Of a DNA stretch of 64,000 nucleotides, positions 1 to 7,392 are shown piece by piece. The DNA comes from Labilithrix sp. Lineage in GTDB: Bacteria > Myxococcota_A > Polyangia > Polyangiales > Polyangiaceae. Below the pieces are notes generated by a model that saw only the letters and a list, made by a program, of their open reading frames with translations, had not been told where the DNA came from and searched no databases. The stretch's first letter is position 1; the number at the start of each line of letters is the position of its first letter. A program made the position numbers and the translations under genes. Location: assembly GCA_019637155.1 (NCBI GenBank), contig JAHBWE010000005.1, positions 124,001 to 188,000 of the forward strand, written 5' to 3'.

Positions 1-372
1 CCGAACGGCGCGGGCCTCAAGCTCACGACCGCGCGCTACTACACGCCGAGCGGTCACGCGATCCAGGCCGACGGCATCCACCCCGACGTCGTGATCGAGC
101 CCGGCACGCGCGCGCCGAACGAGCCCGCGAAGGTGCTCCGCGAGCGCGACCTGCCGGGCCATCTCCCCGCCGAAGGACCGCAAGGCGGCAACGCCCCGTC
201 ACGCGCCCCGACCACCGACGCCGGCCTCACCTCGAGCCCCGAGGACGAGGTCATCGGCTCCCGCGCCCGCGACATCCCCTTCGACCCGAGCCAGTCCCGC
301 GACGTCGTCCTCCGCGTCGGCTACCAGACGCTCCGCACCGCGATGAGCCAGCGCTCGACGCTCACCAAGTAG
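1..372 (+). CDS. C-terminal part of an S41-family carboxyl-terminal processing protease (5' end outside window)
   Basis: The reading frame is open from base 1 and ends at TAG 370-372, giving 123 residues. The stretch LTTARYYTPSG followed by an HPDVVIEPG segment is typical of the end of the catalytic domain of tail-specific (CtpA/Prc-like) serine proteases, which cleave the C-termini of periplasmic or envelope proteins. The remaining residues are a low-complexity Pro/Asp/Arg tail ending in a helix (QTLRTAMSQRSTLTK). The PDZ domain and the catalytic Ser-Lys dyad would lie upstream and cannot be checked. The next gene is convergent. Confidence 0.75.
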   Translation, partial: PNGAGLKLTTARYYTPSGHAIQADGIHPDVVIEPGTRAPNEPAKVLRERDLPGHLPAEGPQGGNAPSRAPTTDAGLTSSPEDEVIGSRARDIPFDPSQSRDVVLRVGYQTLRTAMSQRSTLTK

Positions 373-441
373 CCGGCGCTCGTGTGGCCAAAGAGACGGA
401 ACGCCCAGGGCAACTCCTCGGGGCCCCAATGCCCGAAGAGC

Positions 442-496
442 GGCGCCCGCGGGCGCCGGTCGATGGGTTGGGGCGGGGTATGGGGCAGAGCCCCAT
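442..496. terminator. Bidirectional terminator-like hairpins between two convergent genes
   Basis: Two perfect palindromes lie in the 135-bp gap between the protease stop (372) and the glycosyltransferase stop (508). They are GGCGCCCGCGGGCGCC (442-457) and a 7-bp stem ATGGGGC/GCCCCAT around AGA (480-496). There is no clear T-tract. The second has close relatives at 2575-2591 (same arms, loop GGA) and, more loosely, 21780-21800. Confidence 0.5.
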
Positions 497-507
497 CGTG
501 ACCAGCG

Positions 508-1239
508 CTATCCGCGCACGCGGATAGCATACGTGAGCTTCGCGACGCTCTTCAGGACGTTGGGGACGCGCTTGAAGAGGTTGATCGACGGAGGGCGCTT
601 CTCGATGACGCGCACGGGGATCTCGCGCGTCTTCACGCCGCCGCGGTCGGCGCGGATGACGAGCTCGCTCGCGAACACGTCCTTGTCGACGAGGCACGCG
701 CGCACGATGTCGATGAGCGCGACGCGGCGGAACGCCTTGAGGCCGTGCGTGTCGGTCCCGCGGAAGCCGAGGAGGACCTTCAGCATCGACGAGTAGGCGA
801 TGCTCGCGACGTGACGGATCGCGGGGCGATCGTCCTCCGCGCCGGCGGCGAGCTTCGAGCCGATGACGAGGTCCGCTTCGCCGCTGTCGAGGATGTCGAC
901 CGCGCGGCGGTGGAAGTCCGCATCGCAGAGGTCGATCTCGTCGCAGATGACGATCTCCCCGCGCGACAGGAGGATGCCTTGTTTCAGGGCCTTGCCGTAG
1001 TTCGGCTCGCCCATGCTGATGATCTTCACCTGGCCTTCGGGGCCCGCGTATTTCTCCGCGAGCTCCTGGCCGATCGCGATCGTGCGGTCCCGCGATCCGT
1101 TCTCGGCGAGGATGATCTCGTAGCTCCACGCGAAGGGCCGGAGGCGCTCGCGGATGTCCACGATCGCAGCGTGGAGGATGGCCTCCTCGTTGTAGATCGG
1201 GATCACGATCGAAATGCGCGGCGCCGCGGAGCTGGTCAT
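508..1239 (-). CDS. Family 2 glycosyltransferase (dolichol-phosphate-mannose-synthase-like)
   Basis: The protein has 243 residues and is probably cytoplasmic or membrane-peripheral. The N-terminus (ISIVIPIYNEEAIL) is the first strand and nucleotide-binding region of GT-A fold family 2 transferases. ENGSRDRT follows, and near residues 99-108 the acidic motif DEIDLCDAD is in the place of the metal-binding DxD. The C-terminal part (HGLKAFRR, EIPVRVIEKRPPSINLFKR) matches the polyprenyl-phosphate sugar transferase subgroup. No C-terminal membrane anchor is seen, so it resembles the short DPM1-like form. I chose the ATG at 1237-1239, because the open frame upstream would run antisense through the neighbouring lipoprotein gene. 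The acceptor lipid and the sugar are unknown. Confidence 0.8.
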   Translation of the reverse strand: MTSSAAPRISIVIPIYNEEAILHAAIVDIRERLRPFAWSYEIILAENGSRDRTIAIGQELAEKYAGPEGQVKIISMGEPNYGKALKQGILLSRGEIVICDEIDLCDADFHRRAVDILDSGEADLVIGSKLAAGAEDDRPAIRHVASIAYSSMLKVLLGFRGTDTHGLKAFRRVALIDIVRACLVDKDVFASELVIRADRGGVKTREIPVRVIEKRPPSINLFKRVPNVLKSVAKLTYAIRVRG

Positions 1240-1282
1240 CTTCCTTGCGGCGCCCTCCTTACCACGATTAGCGTGCGCTGCG

Positions 1283-2347
1283 ATGCGTACGCATTCCTCC
1301 TTCCGGGCGCTCTTCATCGTCCTCGTGCTCGCCGCCGCCGGCTGCGACAAGGACAAGCCGAAGCCGGAGGAGACGAAGAAGTCCGAGCCGACGCCGGTCC
1401 CGTCGGACCTCGTCTTCAACGACTTCATCCCTTCCACCGGCGCGCCGCTCGGCGTGCGCGCGCGCGACGCCGGGATCGAGGGCGGCCTCGCGGAGGTCGC
1501 GGGCGGCGCGGAGCCGGGCGATCCGAACGCAGGAGGCGCGCCCGACAACCTGAAGGTCACCGATCCCGGCGCGGATCCGAAGGCCGCGCGCAAGTACACC
1601 TTCGTGCAGGGGCGGGTCGAGAAGCGCCTCCTCACGATCTCGCAGAGCACGTCGGGCTCGATGGGAGGACAGACGGCGCCGCCGCAGGAGGTCACCTTCA
1701 AGCTCCATCTCGACCTCACGCCGAAGCAGGTGAAGAAGGAGGGCACGGCGATGGAGCTGAAGCTCACGAAGGTGGAGATCCCCGGCGCGCCTCCGCAGCT
1801 CGCGCCGCTCCTCGCCGGTCTCAACAACCTCGCGGGCGTGTTCGACGTGTCGCCCCAGGGCGAGGCGGGGGAGGTGCAGTTCGGAGCGCCGCCGCAGGTG
1901 CGGAGTCAGGACGAGGCGCGCCTCTTCCAGAGCGTCCTCCAGGGCTTGAGCCAGGCGGCGCAGCTCCTCGTCGCGCCGCTGCCGGAGGCTCCGATCGGCA
2001 CCGGCGCGAAGTGGGAGCTCCCGGGCTCCACGCGTCCGGGCGAGCCCGACCTCGGGACGAAGAAGTTCGCGGCGAAGGAGCTCGCGGCCGATGGCGGCGT
2101 CATCGAGGCGGAGATCGAGGTGAAGGTCCCGCGTCGCGCGCAGCAGACGAAGGGCGGGACCGTCTTCATCGAGGTCGACGGCAAGGGAAAGTACACGTAC
2201 CAGACCAAGTTCAACGCGCCGGCGAGCAAGGTCGAGGGCGAGCTCACGATCAACCAGAAGGTCGAGGTCCCCGCGCAGGGCGGCCAGCCGAAGCAGCTCA
2301 TCACCGAGACGCAGACGTCGAAGCACACGGTCGAGCTCGCGAAGTAG
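1283..2347 (+). CDS. Lipoprotein of unknown function
   Basis: The product has 354 residues. The first 18 residues (RTHSSFRALFIVLVLAAAGC) are a signal peptide ending in the lipobox LAAAGC, which fixes the ATG at 1283 rather than the in-frame GTG-type start at 1214. A Lys/Glu/Pro-rich linker follows, then a region of beta-strand-like segments with repeated Lys-Val-Glu patterns. Towards the end, segments such as KGKYTYQTKFNAPASKVEG suggest an amphipathic beta-sandwich. I do not recognise a family. It is divergent from the glycosyltransferase with a 43-bp gap, so both promoters must sit in or near this gap. Confidence 0.75.
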   Translation: MRTHSSFRALFIVLVLAAAGCDKDKPKPEETKKSEPTPVPSDLVFNDFIPSTGAPLGVRARDAGIEGGLAEVAGGAEPGDPNAGGAPDNLKVTDPGADPKAARKYTFVQGRVEKRLLTISQSTSGSMGGQTAPPQEVTFKLHLDLTPKQVKKEGTAMELKLTKVEIPGAPPQLAPLLAGLNNLAGVFDVSPQGEAGEVQFGAPPQVRSQDEARLFQSVLQGLSQAAQLLVAPLPEAPIGTGAKWELPGSTRPGEPDLGTKKFAAKELAADGGVIEAEIEVKVPRRAQQTKGGTVFIEVDGKGKYTYQTKFNAPASKVEGELTINQKVEVPAQGGQPKQLITETQTSKHTVELAK

Positions 2348-2364
2348 GCAAAACCCGTAAGCAT

Positions 2365-2404
2365 CCTGTGCGCTTCCTGTGCATGACCTGTGCACTACTG
2401 CACA
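2365..2404 (+). promoter_or_regulatory. Three CCTGTGC repeats in 11-bp phase plus a palindrome upstream of ssb
   Basis: CCTGTGC occurs at 2365-2371, 2376-2382 and 2387-2393, each copy starting exactly 11 bp after the previous one, so all face the same side of the helix. The last copy merges into a palindrome with arms TGTGCA (2389-2394) and TGCACA (2399-2404). The set ends 16 bp before a TTGACA hexamer. This looks like an operator or activator site; the binding protein is unknown. Confidence 0.45.
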
Positions 2405-2420
2405 AACGTACCGTCCACCG

Positions 2421-2448
2421 TTGACAGCCGCCTCCCGGTGCGTACAGA
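2421..2448 (+). promoter_or_regulatory. Candidate sigma-70 type promoter for ssb
   Basis: A perfect -35 hexamer TTGACA (2421-2426) is followed after 16 bp by TACAGA (2443-2448), a weak -10 match. It reads towards ssb, leaving a leader of roughly 150 nt. Confidence 0.35.
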
Positions 2449-2492
2449 TGCGCGCCCACGCCGCTCGCCTACACCCCACCAAGCTGGGGCCG

Positions 2493-2591
2493 CCCCGCAA
2501 AGCGGGGGGTGAGGGGGGCGGCAGCCCCCATTCATCTTGAGCCGGTAGCGCAGCGAACGGCGAAAGATCGGGGCATGGGGCGGAGCCCCAT
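2493..2591 (+). other. Hairpin-rich leader of ssb
   Basis: Two strong GC hairpins lie between the candidate promoter and ssb. One is CCCCGC-AAA-GCGGGG (2493-2507). The other has arms ATGGGGC/GCCCCAT around GGA (2575-2591) and ends only 11 bases before the ATG, immediately next to the Shine-Dalgarno AGGAGGAGAG (2593-2602). They may be terminators of the preceding lipoprotein gene, leader structures, or dispersed repeats; sequence alone does not decide. Confidence 0.4.
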
Positions 2592-2602
2592 CAGGAGGAG
2601 AG

Positions 2603-3124
2603 ATGGCGGAAGGTCTGAACAAGGTCATGTTGCTCGGGAACCTCGGCGCGGATCCCGAGCTGAAGATGACGGCCGGGGGCCAGGCGCTCCTGAAGCTCCG
2701 TCTCGCCACGACCGAGAGCTACCTCGACAAGAGCAACACGCGTCAGGAGCGCACCGAGTGGCACTCCGTGACGATGTGGGGCAAGCGTGGTGAGGCGCTC
2801 TCGCGTTTCCTGCAGAAGGGGGAGCGCATCTTCGTCGAAGGCCGGCTGCAGACGTCGAGCTACGAGAAGGACGGCGAGAAGCGCTACCGCACGGAGATCA
2901 TCGCGAACAACATCATCCTCGGCGGCCGCGGCAAGGGCGGCGGCGACTTCGAGGGCGGCGGCGGTGGCGGTGGGGGTGGTGGCTTCGAGCGGCGACCCCC
3001 GCGCAGCAGCGGTGGTGGCGGCGGTGGCGGTGGCGGTGGCGGGCGTCCGCAGCAGAGCCCGGAGCCGCCCCCGGTCGACGACTACGGCGACTTCCCCGGC
3101 GGCGACGACGACATCCCGTTCTGA
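2603..3124 (+). CDS. ssb: Single-stranded DNA-binding protein
   Basis: The protein has 173 residues. The first ~110 form the OB fold of bacterial SSB: LNKVMLLGNLGADPEL, then TEWHSVTMWGKRGE and FVEGRLQTSSYEKDGEKRY. It ends in the acidic tip DDDIPF, which recruits repair and replication partners. Between fold and tip is a linker with two runs of about ten glycines separated by an Arg/Pro/Ser segment. SSB coats single-stranded DNA during replication, recombination and repair. The Shine-Dalgarno (AGGAGGAG) is unusually strong. The gene stands alone, with a phased-repeat element and hairpins in its leader. Confidence 0.97.
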   Translation: MAEGLNKVMLLGNLGADPELKMTAGGQALLKLRLATTESYLDKSNTRQERTEWHSVTMWGKRGEALSRFLQKGERIFVEGRLQTSSYEKDGEKRYRTEIIANNIILGGRGKGGGDFEGGGGGGGGGGFERRPPRSSGGGGGGGGGGGRPQQSPEPPPVDDYGDFPGGDDDIPF

Positions 3125-3234
3125 CGGCGGCGGCTGCGCTTGCATTGGGGCTGGGGGGTCGACTATGAAAGCCAACCCTTCCTCCAAACGAGCCTTTTTC
3201 GCTCGAGGACGAGGGAGCTTCGAAGAGGTTCGTC

Positions 3235-3645
3235 ATGCGTGAAGGCATTCATCCCGAGTATCCGCCCGCGACCGTGAGCTGCGCGTGCGGGAACACGTTC
3301 GTTACCCGTTCGACGCGCGGCGACTTCCAGGTCGACGTCTGCGCCGCTTGCCACCCGTTCTACACGGGCACGCAGAAGCTCATCGACGCTGCCGGTCGTG
3401 TCGACCGCTTCCGCAAGCGCTACGGCGACGAGAAGAAGGTCGACACGAAGGCCGCCGGCCAGGCCGCGCAGGAGAAGAGCCTCAAGGAGGCCGCCGCCGC
3501 CAAGGCCGAGCGCGAGGCCAAGAAGGCCGCCGAGCCCCCGAAGCCGAAGAAGGAAAAGAAGGCCGAGGCCCCCGCGGCCTCCGCCGAGCCCGCCGCCGCC
3601 GAGGCCGCCGCGCCGCCCGCCGACGCCCCGCCCGCCGAGGGCTGA
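3235..3645 (+). CDS. rpmE: 50S ribosomal protein L31 (zinc-binding form) with a long Ala/Lys-rich C-terminal extension
   Basis: Residues 1-66 ([22 protein letters not shown]...[24 protein letters not shown]) match bacterial L31. Cys16, Cys18, Cys36 and Cys39 make the CxC...CxxC zinc site of the C+ form. L31 bridges the large and small ribosomal subunits. The family is usually about 65-90 residues; this one has 136, because residues ~70-136 form a charged Ala/Lys/Glu/Pro-rich tail, probably disordered and able to bind RNA. A unit of the tail's coding sequence recurs downstream (see the repeat entries). The next recognised genes are DUF1385 and prfA, a neighbourhood also found in other phyla. 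Confidence 0.93.
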   Translation: MREGIHPEYPPATVSCACGNTFVTRSTRGDFQVDVCAACHPFYTGTQKLIDAAGRVDRFRKRYGDEKKVDTKAAGQAAQEKSLKEAAAAKAEREAKKAAEPPKPKKEKKAEAPAASAEPAAAEAAAPPADAPPAEG

Positions 3646-3710
3646 TTCACAGCCTCGCGGCACGGGCGCCGAGCCCCGCCGACTGAAGGCTGATCCGAAG
3701 CTCGCGCCCC

Positions 3711-4098
3711 CCGACGCTGGTCACGCACCACCGGGAGGGCGTCGTAGCATGAGCCTCGGCCCGACGCTCTCGCTGGTCACACACACCGGCGAGGGCGTTG
3801 CTGCATGAGATGAGCCTCGGCCGACGCTCTCGCTGGTCACACACACCGGCGAGGGCGTTGCTGCATGAGATGAGCCTCGGCCGACGCTCTCGCTGGTCAC
3901 ACGCACCGGCGAGAGCATCGTTGCATGAGCCTCGTCCCCGCTCTCGCTGGACACACACCGGGGAGGGCGCCGCAGCATGAGCCTCGCCCCGACGTTCTCG
4001 CTGGTCACACACCGGGGGGCGTCCAGCATGAGCCTCGCGCCGCTGGTCACACACGCGTCGCAGCATGAGCGTCGCCCGACGCTCTCGCTGGGCGAGGG
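3711..4098 (+). repeat. Degenerate minisatellite-like array, about seven units
   Basis: The core unit reads roughly CGCTGGTCACACACACCGG, then CGAGGGCGTTGCTGCATGAG, then CCTCGGCCGACGCTCT. Two units (3781-3840 and 3841-3900) are identical over 60 bp; the others have shrunk to about 40-55 bp by internal deletions and point changes. There are no uniform repeats separated by unique spacers, so it is not CRISPR. No plausible gene lies in 3646-4512: open frames there are repeat artefacts with low-complexity translations. Confidence 0.8.
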
Positions 4099-4120
4099 CG
4101 TCGCTCTTCGCGGCTCCGCC

Positions 4121-4246
4121 GAGGCCGCCCCGCCGAGCTCCCGCCGAAGGCTGATTCGTGGCGTCGCCGCGCCGGCCGCCGAGGCCGCCGCCACCGAGCC
4201 GGGCCGCCGAGTCCCCGCCGAAGGCTGATTCACGGCCTCGCCGCGT
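4121..4246 (+). repeat. Two further copies of the rpmE 3' end beyond the array
   Basis: The end of rpmE (GAGGCCGCC..., then GCCGAGGGCTGATTCACAGC, 3601-3652) recurs as GAGGCCGCC...CGCCGAAGGCTGATTCGTGG (4121-4161) and again as GAGGCCGCC...CGCCGAAGGCTGATTCACGG (4181-4234). A shorter partial copy (GACTGAAGGCTGATC) lies at 3681-3695. Each copy keeps the original stop-codon context GCTGATTC. The array therefore looks enclosed by duplicated rpmE tails. Confidence 0.65.
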
Positions 4247-4512
4247 CGGACGCCGGGGCCGCCCTCCCGCCGGGCGGCGAAGGCGTGTGAGGCCCGAGTG
4301 GCGAGGACGGCCCCCAGGTGCGTGCGTCCGAGTGGGGAGGAGGCCGAGTGGCGAGGGAGGTGCGCCCAAGCGCGTGGGCCCGAGTTGCGAGATGTCCAGG
4401 CGCGCGAGGTTGCAGGGCGCGGGGCTGGTCAGCGGGAGCGTGGGGCTTTTGGGGCGGAAAGGCCGGTGGGTGAGTAGCCGAGAAGGCCGCTGGTGCGTAG
4501 AGTAGACAGCCG

Positions 4513-5814
4513 ATGTCTGACGCCGCTCCGATTGGTACGCCCGCTCGTCCTTACATTGGGGGCCAGGCCGTCCTCGAAGGCGTGATGATGCGCGCGCCCA
4601 CCTCCTTCGCGATCGTCGTCCGCCGCCGGGACGGCTCGCTCCACGTCCGCGAACGCGCCATGACCGTGGGCGAGGAACGGAAGGGTTTCGCCAAGCTCCC
4701 CCTCGCTCGCGGCATCGCCTCGCTCGTCGAGAGCCTCCGCCTCGGCAGCGAGTCGCTCCGCTTCTCCGCCGAACAGATGGAGCGCGACATGGAGGCGGAA
4801 GAGGCCGAGCAAGCCAGGGCGAAGGCCAAGGCCGGCGACGCCGCCGCGAAGGCGACGGAAAAGGGTAAAACGACGGAGAAGGGTAAAGCGGCGGTGAAGA
4901 CCGCCGGCAGCGGCGCGCTCAACGCGCTGCGAGCGATCGGCTACACGCTGTTCCTGCTCACGACGTCGGAGGCGACGTCGGGGGCGGCGCCCGCCGCGTC
5001 GAGCTCCGCGGAGAAGGCGGCCGAGGGCGACGATCCGTACCGCAAGAACGCGCTCGTCGTCGAGCCGCCGAGAGACGAGAAGAAGGGCTCGCGCGCCCCC
5101 ATGACGATGATGCTCGTCCTCATGGTCGGGTTCATGATCGCGCTGCCGCAGGCCGCGGCGGCGGGGGTGAATCGGCTCCTCCACCTGAACCTCGACGTGC
5201 AGTCGCCCGGGTTCCAGGCGCTCACCGGCGCGTTCAAGCTCACGATCGTGATCGGCTACCTCTTGCTCGTCCGCAACGTGTTCGCCGACATCCGCCGCGT
5301 GTTCCAGTACCACGGCGCCGAACACAAGACGATCACCACCTACGAGCACAACGAAGCGCTCACGGTCGAGAACGCGAAGAAGCACACGACGCTGCACCCG
5401 CGCTGCGGGACCACCTTCCTCGTCATGGTCGCGATGGTCTCGATCCTCGTGTTCACCGCCGTGGGCGGGTTCCTCCCGAAGATCTCGACCGGCAACGCCG
5501 CCCTCGACAACGTCGTCTTCTTCCTCGAGAAGCTCCCGTTCCTCCCCCTCATCGCCGCGGTGACGTTCGAGATCCAGCGCTTCTTCGCGCGGCACTGCAC
5601 GACGGGGCCGCTCCGCGCGCTCCTCTGGCCCGGCTTCCTCTGCCAGAAGATCACCACGATCGAGCCCGACGACGACCAGCTCGAGGTCGCGCTCGCGTCG
5701 CTGCGCGTCACCCTCTTCCGTGAGTCCGGCGAGGACGTGAAGTCCGGCGGCGACGTCCGCTACAAGGACTTCGACGCGCTCATGACCTCGCCCCAGCTCC
5801 GCCGCGCCGCCTGA
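4513..5814 (+). CDS. DUF1385 family integral membrane protein
   Basis: The protein has 433 residues. The N-terminal IGGQAVLEGVMMRAP is the hallmark of DUF1385, and HGAEHKTITTYEH (about residues 262-274) is the second conserved block. About four hydrophobic helices are visible: near 197-218, 235-252, 300-322 and 335-356. An insert of Lys/Ala-rich sequence (residues ~100-135) is low-complexity. The family function is not established; genes of this family often sit beside rpmE and prfA, as here. The ATG at 4513 lies just after the repeat region. Confidence 0.85.
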   Translation: MSDAAPIGTPARPYIGGQAVLEGVMMRAPTSFAIVVRRRDGSLHVRERAMTVGEERKGFAKLPLARGIASLVESLRLGSESLRFSAEQMERDMEAEEAEQARAKAKAGDAAAKATEKGKTTEKGKAAVKTAGSGALNALRAIGYTLFLLTTSEATSGAAPAASSSAEKAAEGDDPYRKNALVVEPPRDEKKGSRAPMTMMLVLMVGFMIALPQAAAAGVNRLLHLNLDVQSPGFQALTGAFKLTIVIGYLLLVRNVFADIRRVFQYHGAEHKTITTYEHNEALTVENAKKHTTLHPRCGTTFLVMVAMVSILVFTAVGGFLPKISTGNAALDNVVFFLEKLPFLPLIAAVTFEIQRFFARHCTTGPLRALLWPGFLCQKITTIEPDDDQLEVALASLRVTLFRESGEDVKSGGDVRYKDFDALMTSPQLRRAA

Positions 5815-5816
5815 TC

Positions 5817-7349
5817 CTGGTCCGCGCCGCCTCGCTGCTCGCCGTCGCGTTCGCGTGCGCGCTCGGCGCCGCCTGCTCGAGCGCCGACCCGCCGCCCGGC
5901 GACTTCGCGAGCGGGCCGTGCCCCGACCTCGACCTCGACGAGGACTCGACCCTCGGCTGCGAGACGCTGCGCGTGCCGCAGGCCCACGCCGACCCGGCAG
6001 GTCCGAAGCTCGGGCTCCGCGTCATGCGCGCGCGCGGCGGCGAGCCGGGACGGGCGCGCGGCGGCGAGCCGGGGCGGGCGCCCGTCGTCTTCCTCCAAGG
6101 CGGCCCCGGCGGCACCGTGCGGTCGTTCGCGCAGGGCGGGTTCGCGGAGCGGTACGCGCGCCTCTTCGAGCGCGACGTGATCCTCCTCGAGCAGCGCGGC
6201 AACGCGCTCTCCTCGCCCGCGCTCGACTGCGGGATCAACCCCGCCAACCCGGCGAGCGAAGCGGCGTTCCGCGCGTGCACGGAGAAATACGCGCGCGAGG
6301 GCGTTCGCATCGAAGGGTTCAACACGATCGAGAGCGCGCACGACGTCGACGCCGTGCGCCGCGCCCTCGGCGTGCCGAAGGTCCTCCTCTGGGGAGGCTC
6401 CTACGGCGCGTACCTCGCCGCGACGGTGGCGCGCCTCCACCCCGAGAGCGTCGAGGCGCTGCTCCTCGAGTCGCCCGCGCTGACCGGACGGCCGTACCGC
6501 GCCTTCGATCAGTTCCGCCGCCGCGGCGCCAAGGTCGACGCGTTCAACGCGTGGCTGAAGGACGCGTGCGCCGCGAACCCCACCTGCGCCGAGCGCTACC
6601 CCGCGTTCGACCCCGCGGCGGAGATCGGGAAACTCGTGGAAAGCGCGAAGACCATGCCGGTCGTGCTCGCCGACGGCGTGCTCGTCGACTCCGAGGAGAC
6701 CATGCGCGCCGCGCTCACCGGCGCGCTCTACTTCGTGCCGAACGCGGTCTTGCTCGTGCGCGCGGTGTGGCACGCGAACCGCGGCGAGCTCGACGCGTTC
6801 CTCGACGGGACGACGGTGAGGGGACGCCCCGCGCGCGCGTACCTCGGACGCGCGGTCAGCGTCGACGGCATCGCCTACACGACGAGCAACGTCGTCAACT
6901 GCTACGACCTCACCCGCAACTGGACGCGCGAAGGGCTCGAGGCCGCGACGGAGGGCCTCTTCGAGCCCGACGCTCGGGTCGACGTCGTCGAGGCGTACGG
7001 CGAGCTGCGGCGGACGTGCGACGCGCTCCCCGCGCCGACCGTGCCGCAGGAAGAGCTCGCGGTGCCGGTGTCGACCGCGATCCCCACGCTCTTCCTCGCC
7101 GGCGACCTCGACCACCCCACCCCGGTCGAGGACGTGATCGCCGATCAGCCGCGCTTCTCGCGCTCCCAGCTCGTTCGCTTCACCTGCTCCGGCCACGGCA
7201 TCGAGCAGAGCGCGCGCGACTGCTTCGGCTCCCTCGTCACGCGGTTCTTCGCCGACCCGGGCGCGCCGCTCGACCCGCAGTGCGCGATCGATCGCTGCTC
7301 GAGCTCGGACCTCGGCGCCACGACCGACCTCTTCATCGAGCTGCGATGA
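5817..7349 (+). CDS. Secreted lipoprotein alpha/beta hydrolase, S33 / TAP-like peptidase family
   Basis: The catalytic region shows the oxyanion motif LQGGPGGT, the nucleophile elbow GGSYGAY (GxSxG), a C-terminal acid segment LAGDLDHPTP and the histidine in CSGHGIEQ, all in the order of proline-iminopeptidase/tripeptidyl-aminopeptidase-like enzymes. Reading the frame upstream of the first ATG (5973) gives VRAASLLAVAFACALGAAC, a good signal peptide with lipobox LGAAC. The start is therefore placed at a CTG (5817), three bases past the DUF1385 stop, giving 510 residues; no ATG or GTG is available there. It probably removes amino acids or peptides from the N-terminus of substrates in the periplasm or at the cell surface. 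Confidence 0.75.
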   Translation: MVRAASLLAVAFACALGAACSSADPPPGDFASGPCPDLDLDEDSTLGCETLRVPQAHADPAGPKLGLRVMRARGGEPGRARGGEPGRAPVVFLQGGPGGTVRSFAQGGFAERYARLFERDVILLEQRGNALSSPALDCGINPANPASEAAFRACTEKYAREGVRIEGFNTIESAHDVDAVRRALGVPKVLLWGGSYGAYLAATVARLHPESVEALLLESPALTGRPYRAFDQFRRRGAKVDAFNAWLKDACAANPTCAERYPAFDPAAEIGKLVESAKTMPVVLADGVLVDSEETMRAALTGALYFVPNAVLLVRAVWHANRGELDAFLDGTTVRGRPARAYLGRAVSVDGIAYTTSNVVNCYDLTRNWTREGLEAATEGLFEPDARVDVVEAYGELRRTCDALPAPTVPQEELAVPVSTAIPTLFLAGDLDHPTPVEDVIADQPRFSRSQLVRFTCSGHGIEQSARDCFGSLVTRFFADPGAPLDPQCAIDRCSSSDLGATTDLFIELR

Positions 7350-7392
7350 GCGCGAGATGAGCGCGAAAGGAGCGTGGTAGGCTGGAGTCTTC

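Noticed and set aside
3711..4098. Repeat array considered as CRISPR
   Set aside because: The units are joined without unique spacers, differ in length and drift at many positions; there are no cas genes.
3647..4369. 240-residue minus-strand open frame through the repeat array
   Set aside because: Its translation merely repeats the array (Arg/Leu-rich units) and shows no domain, signal or start context.
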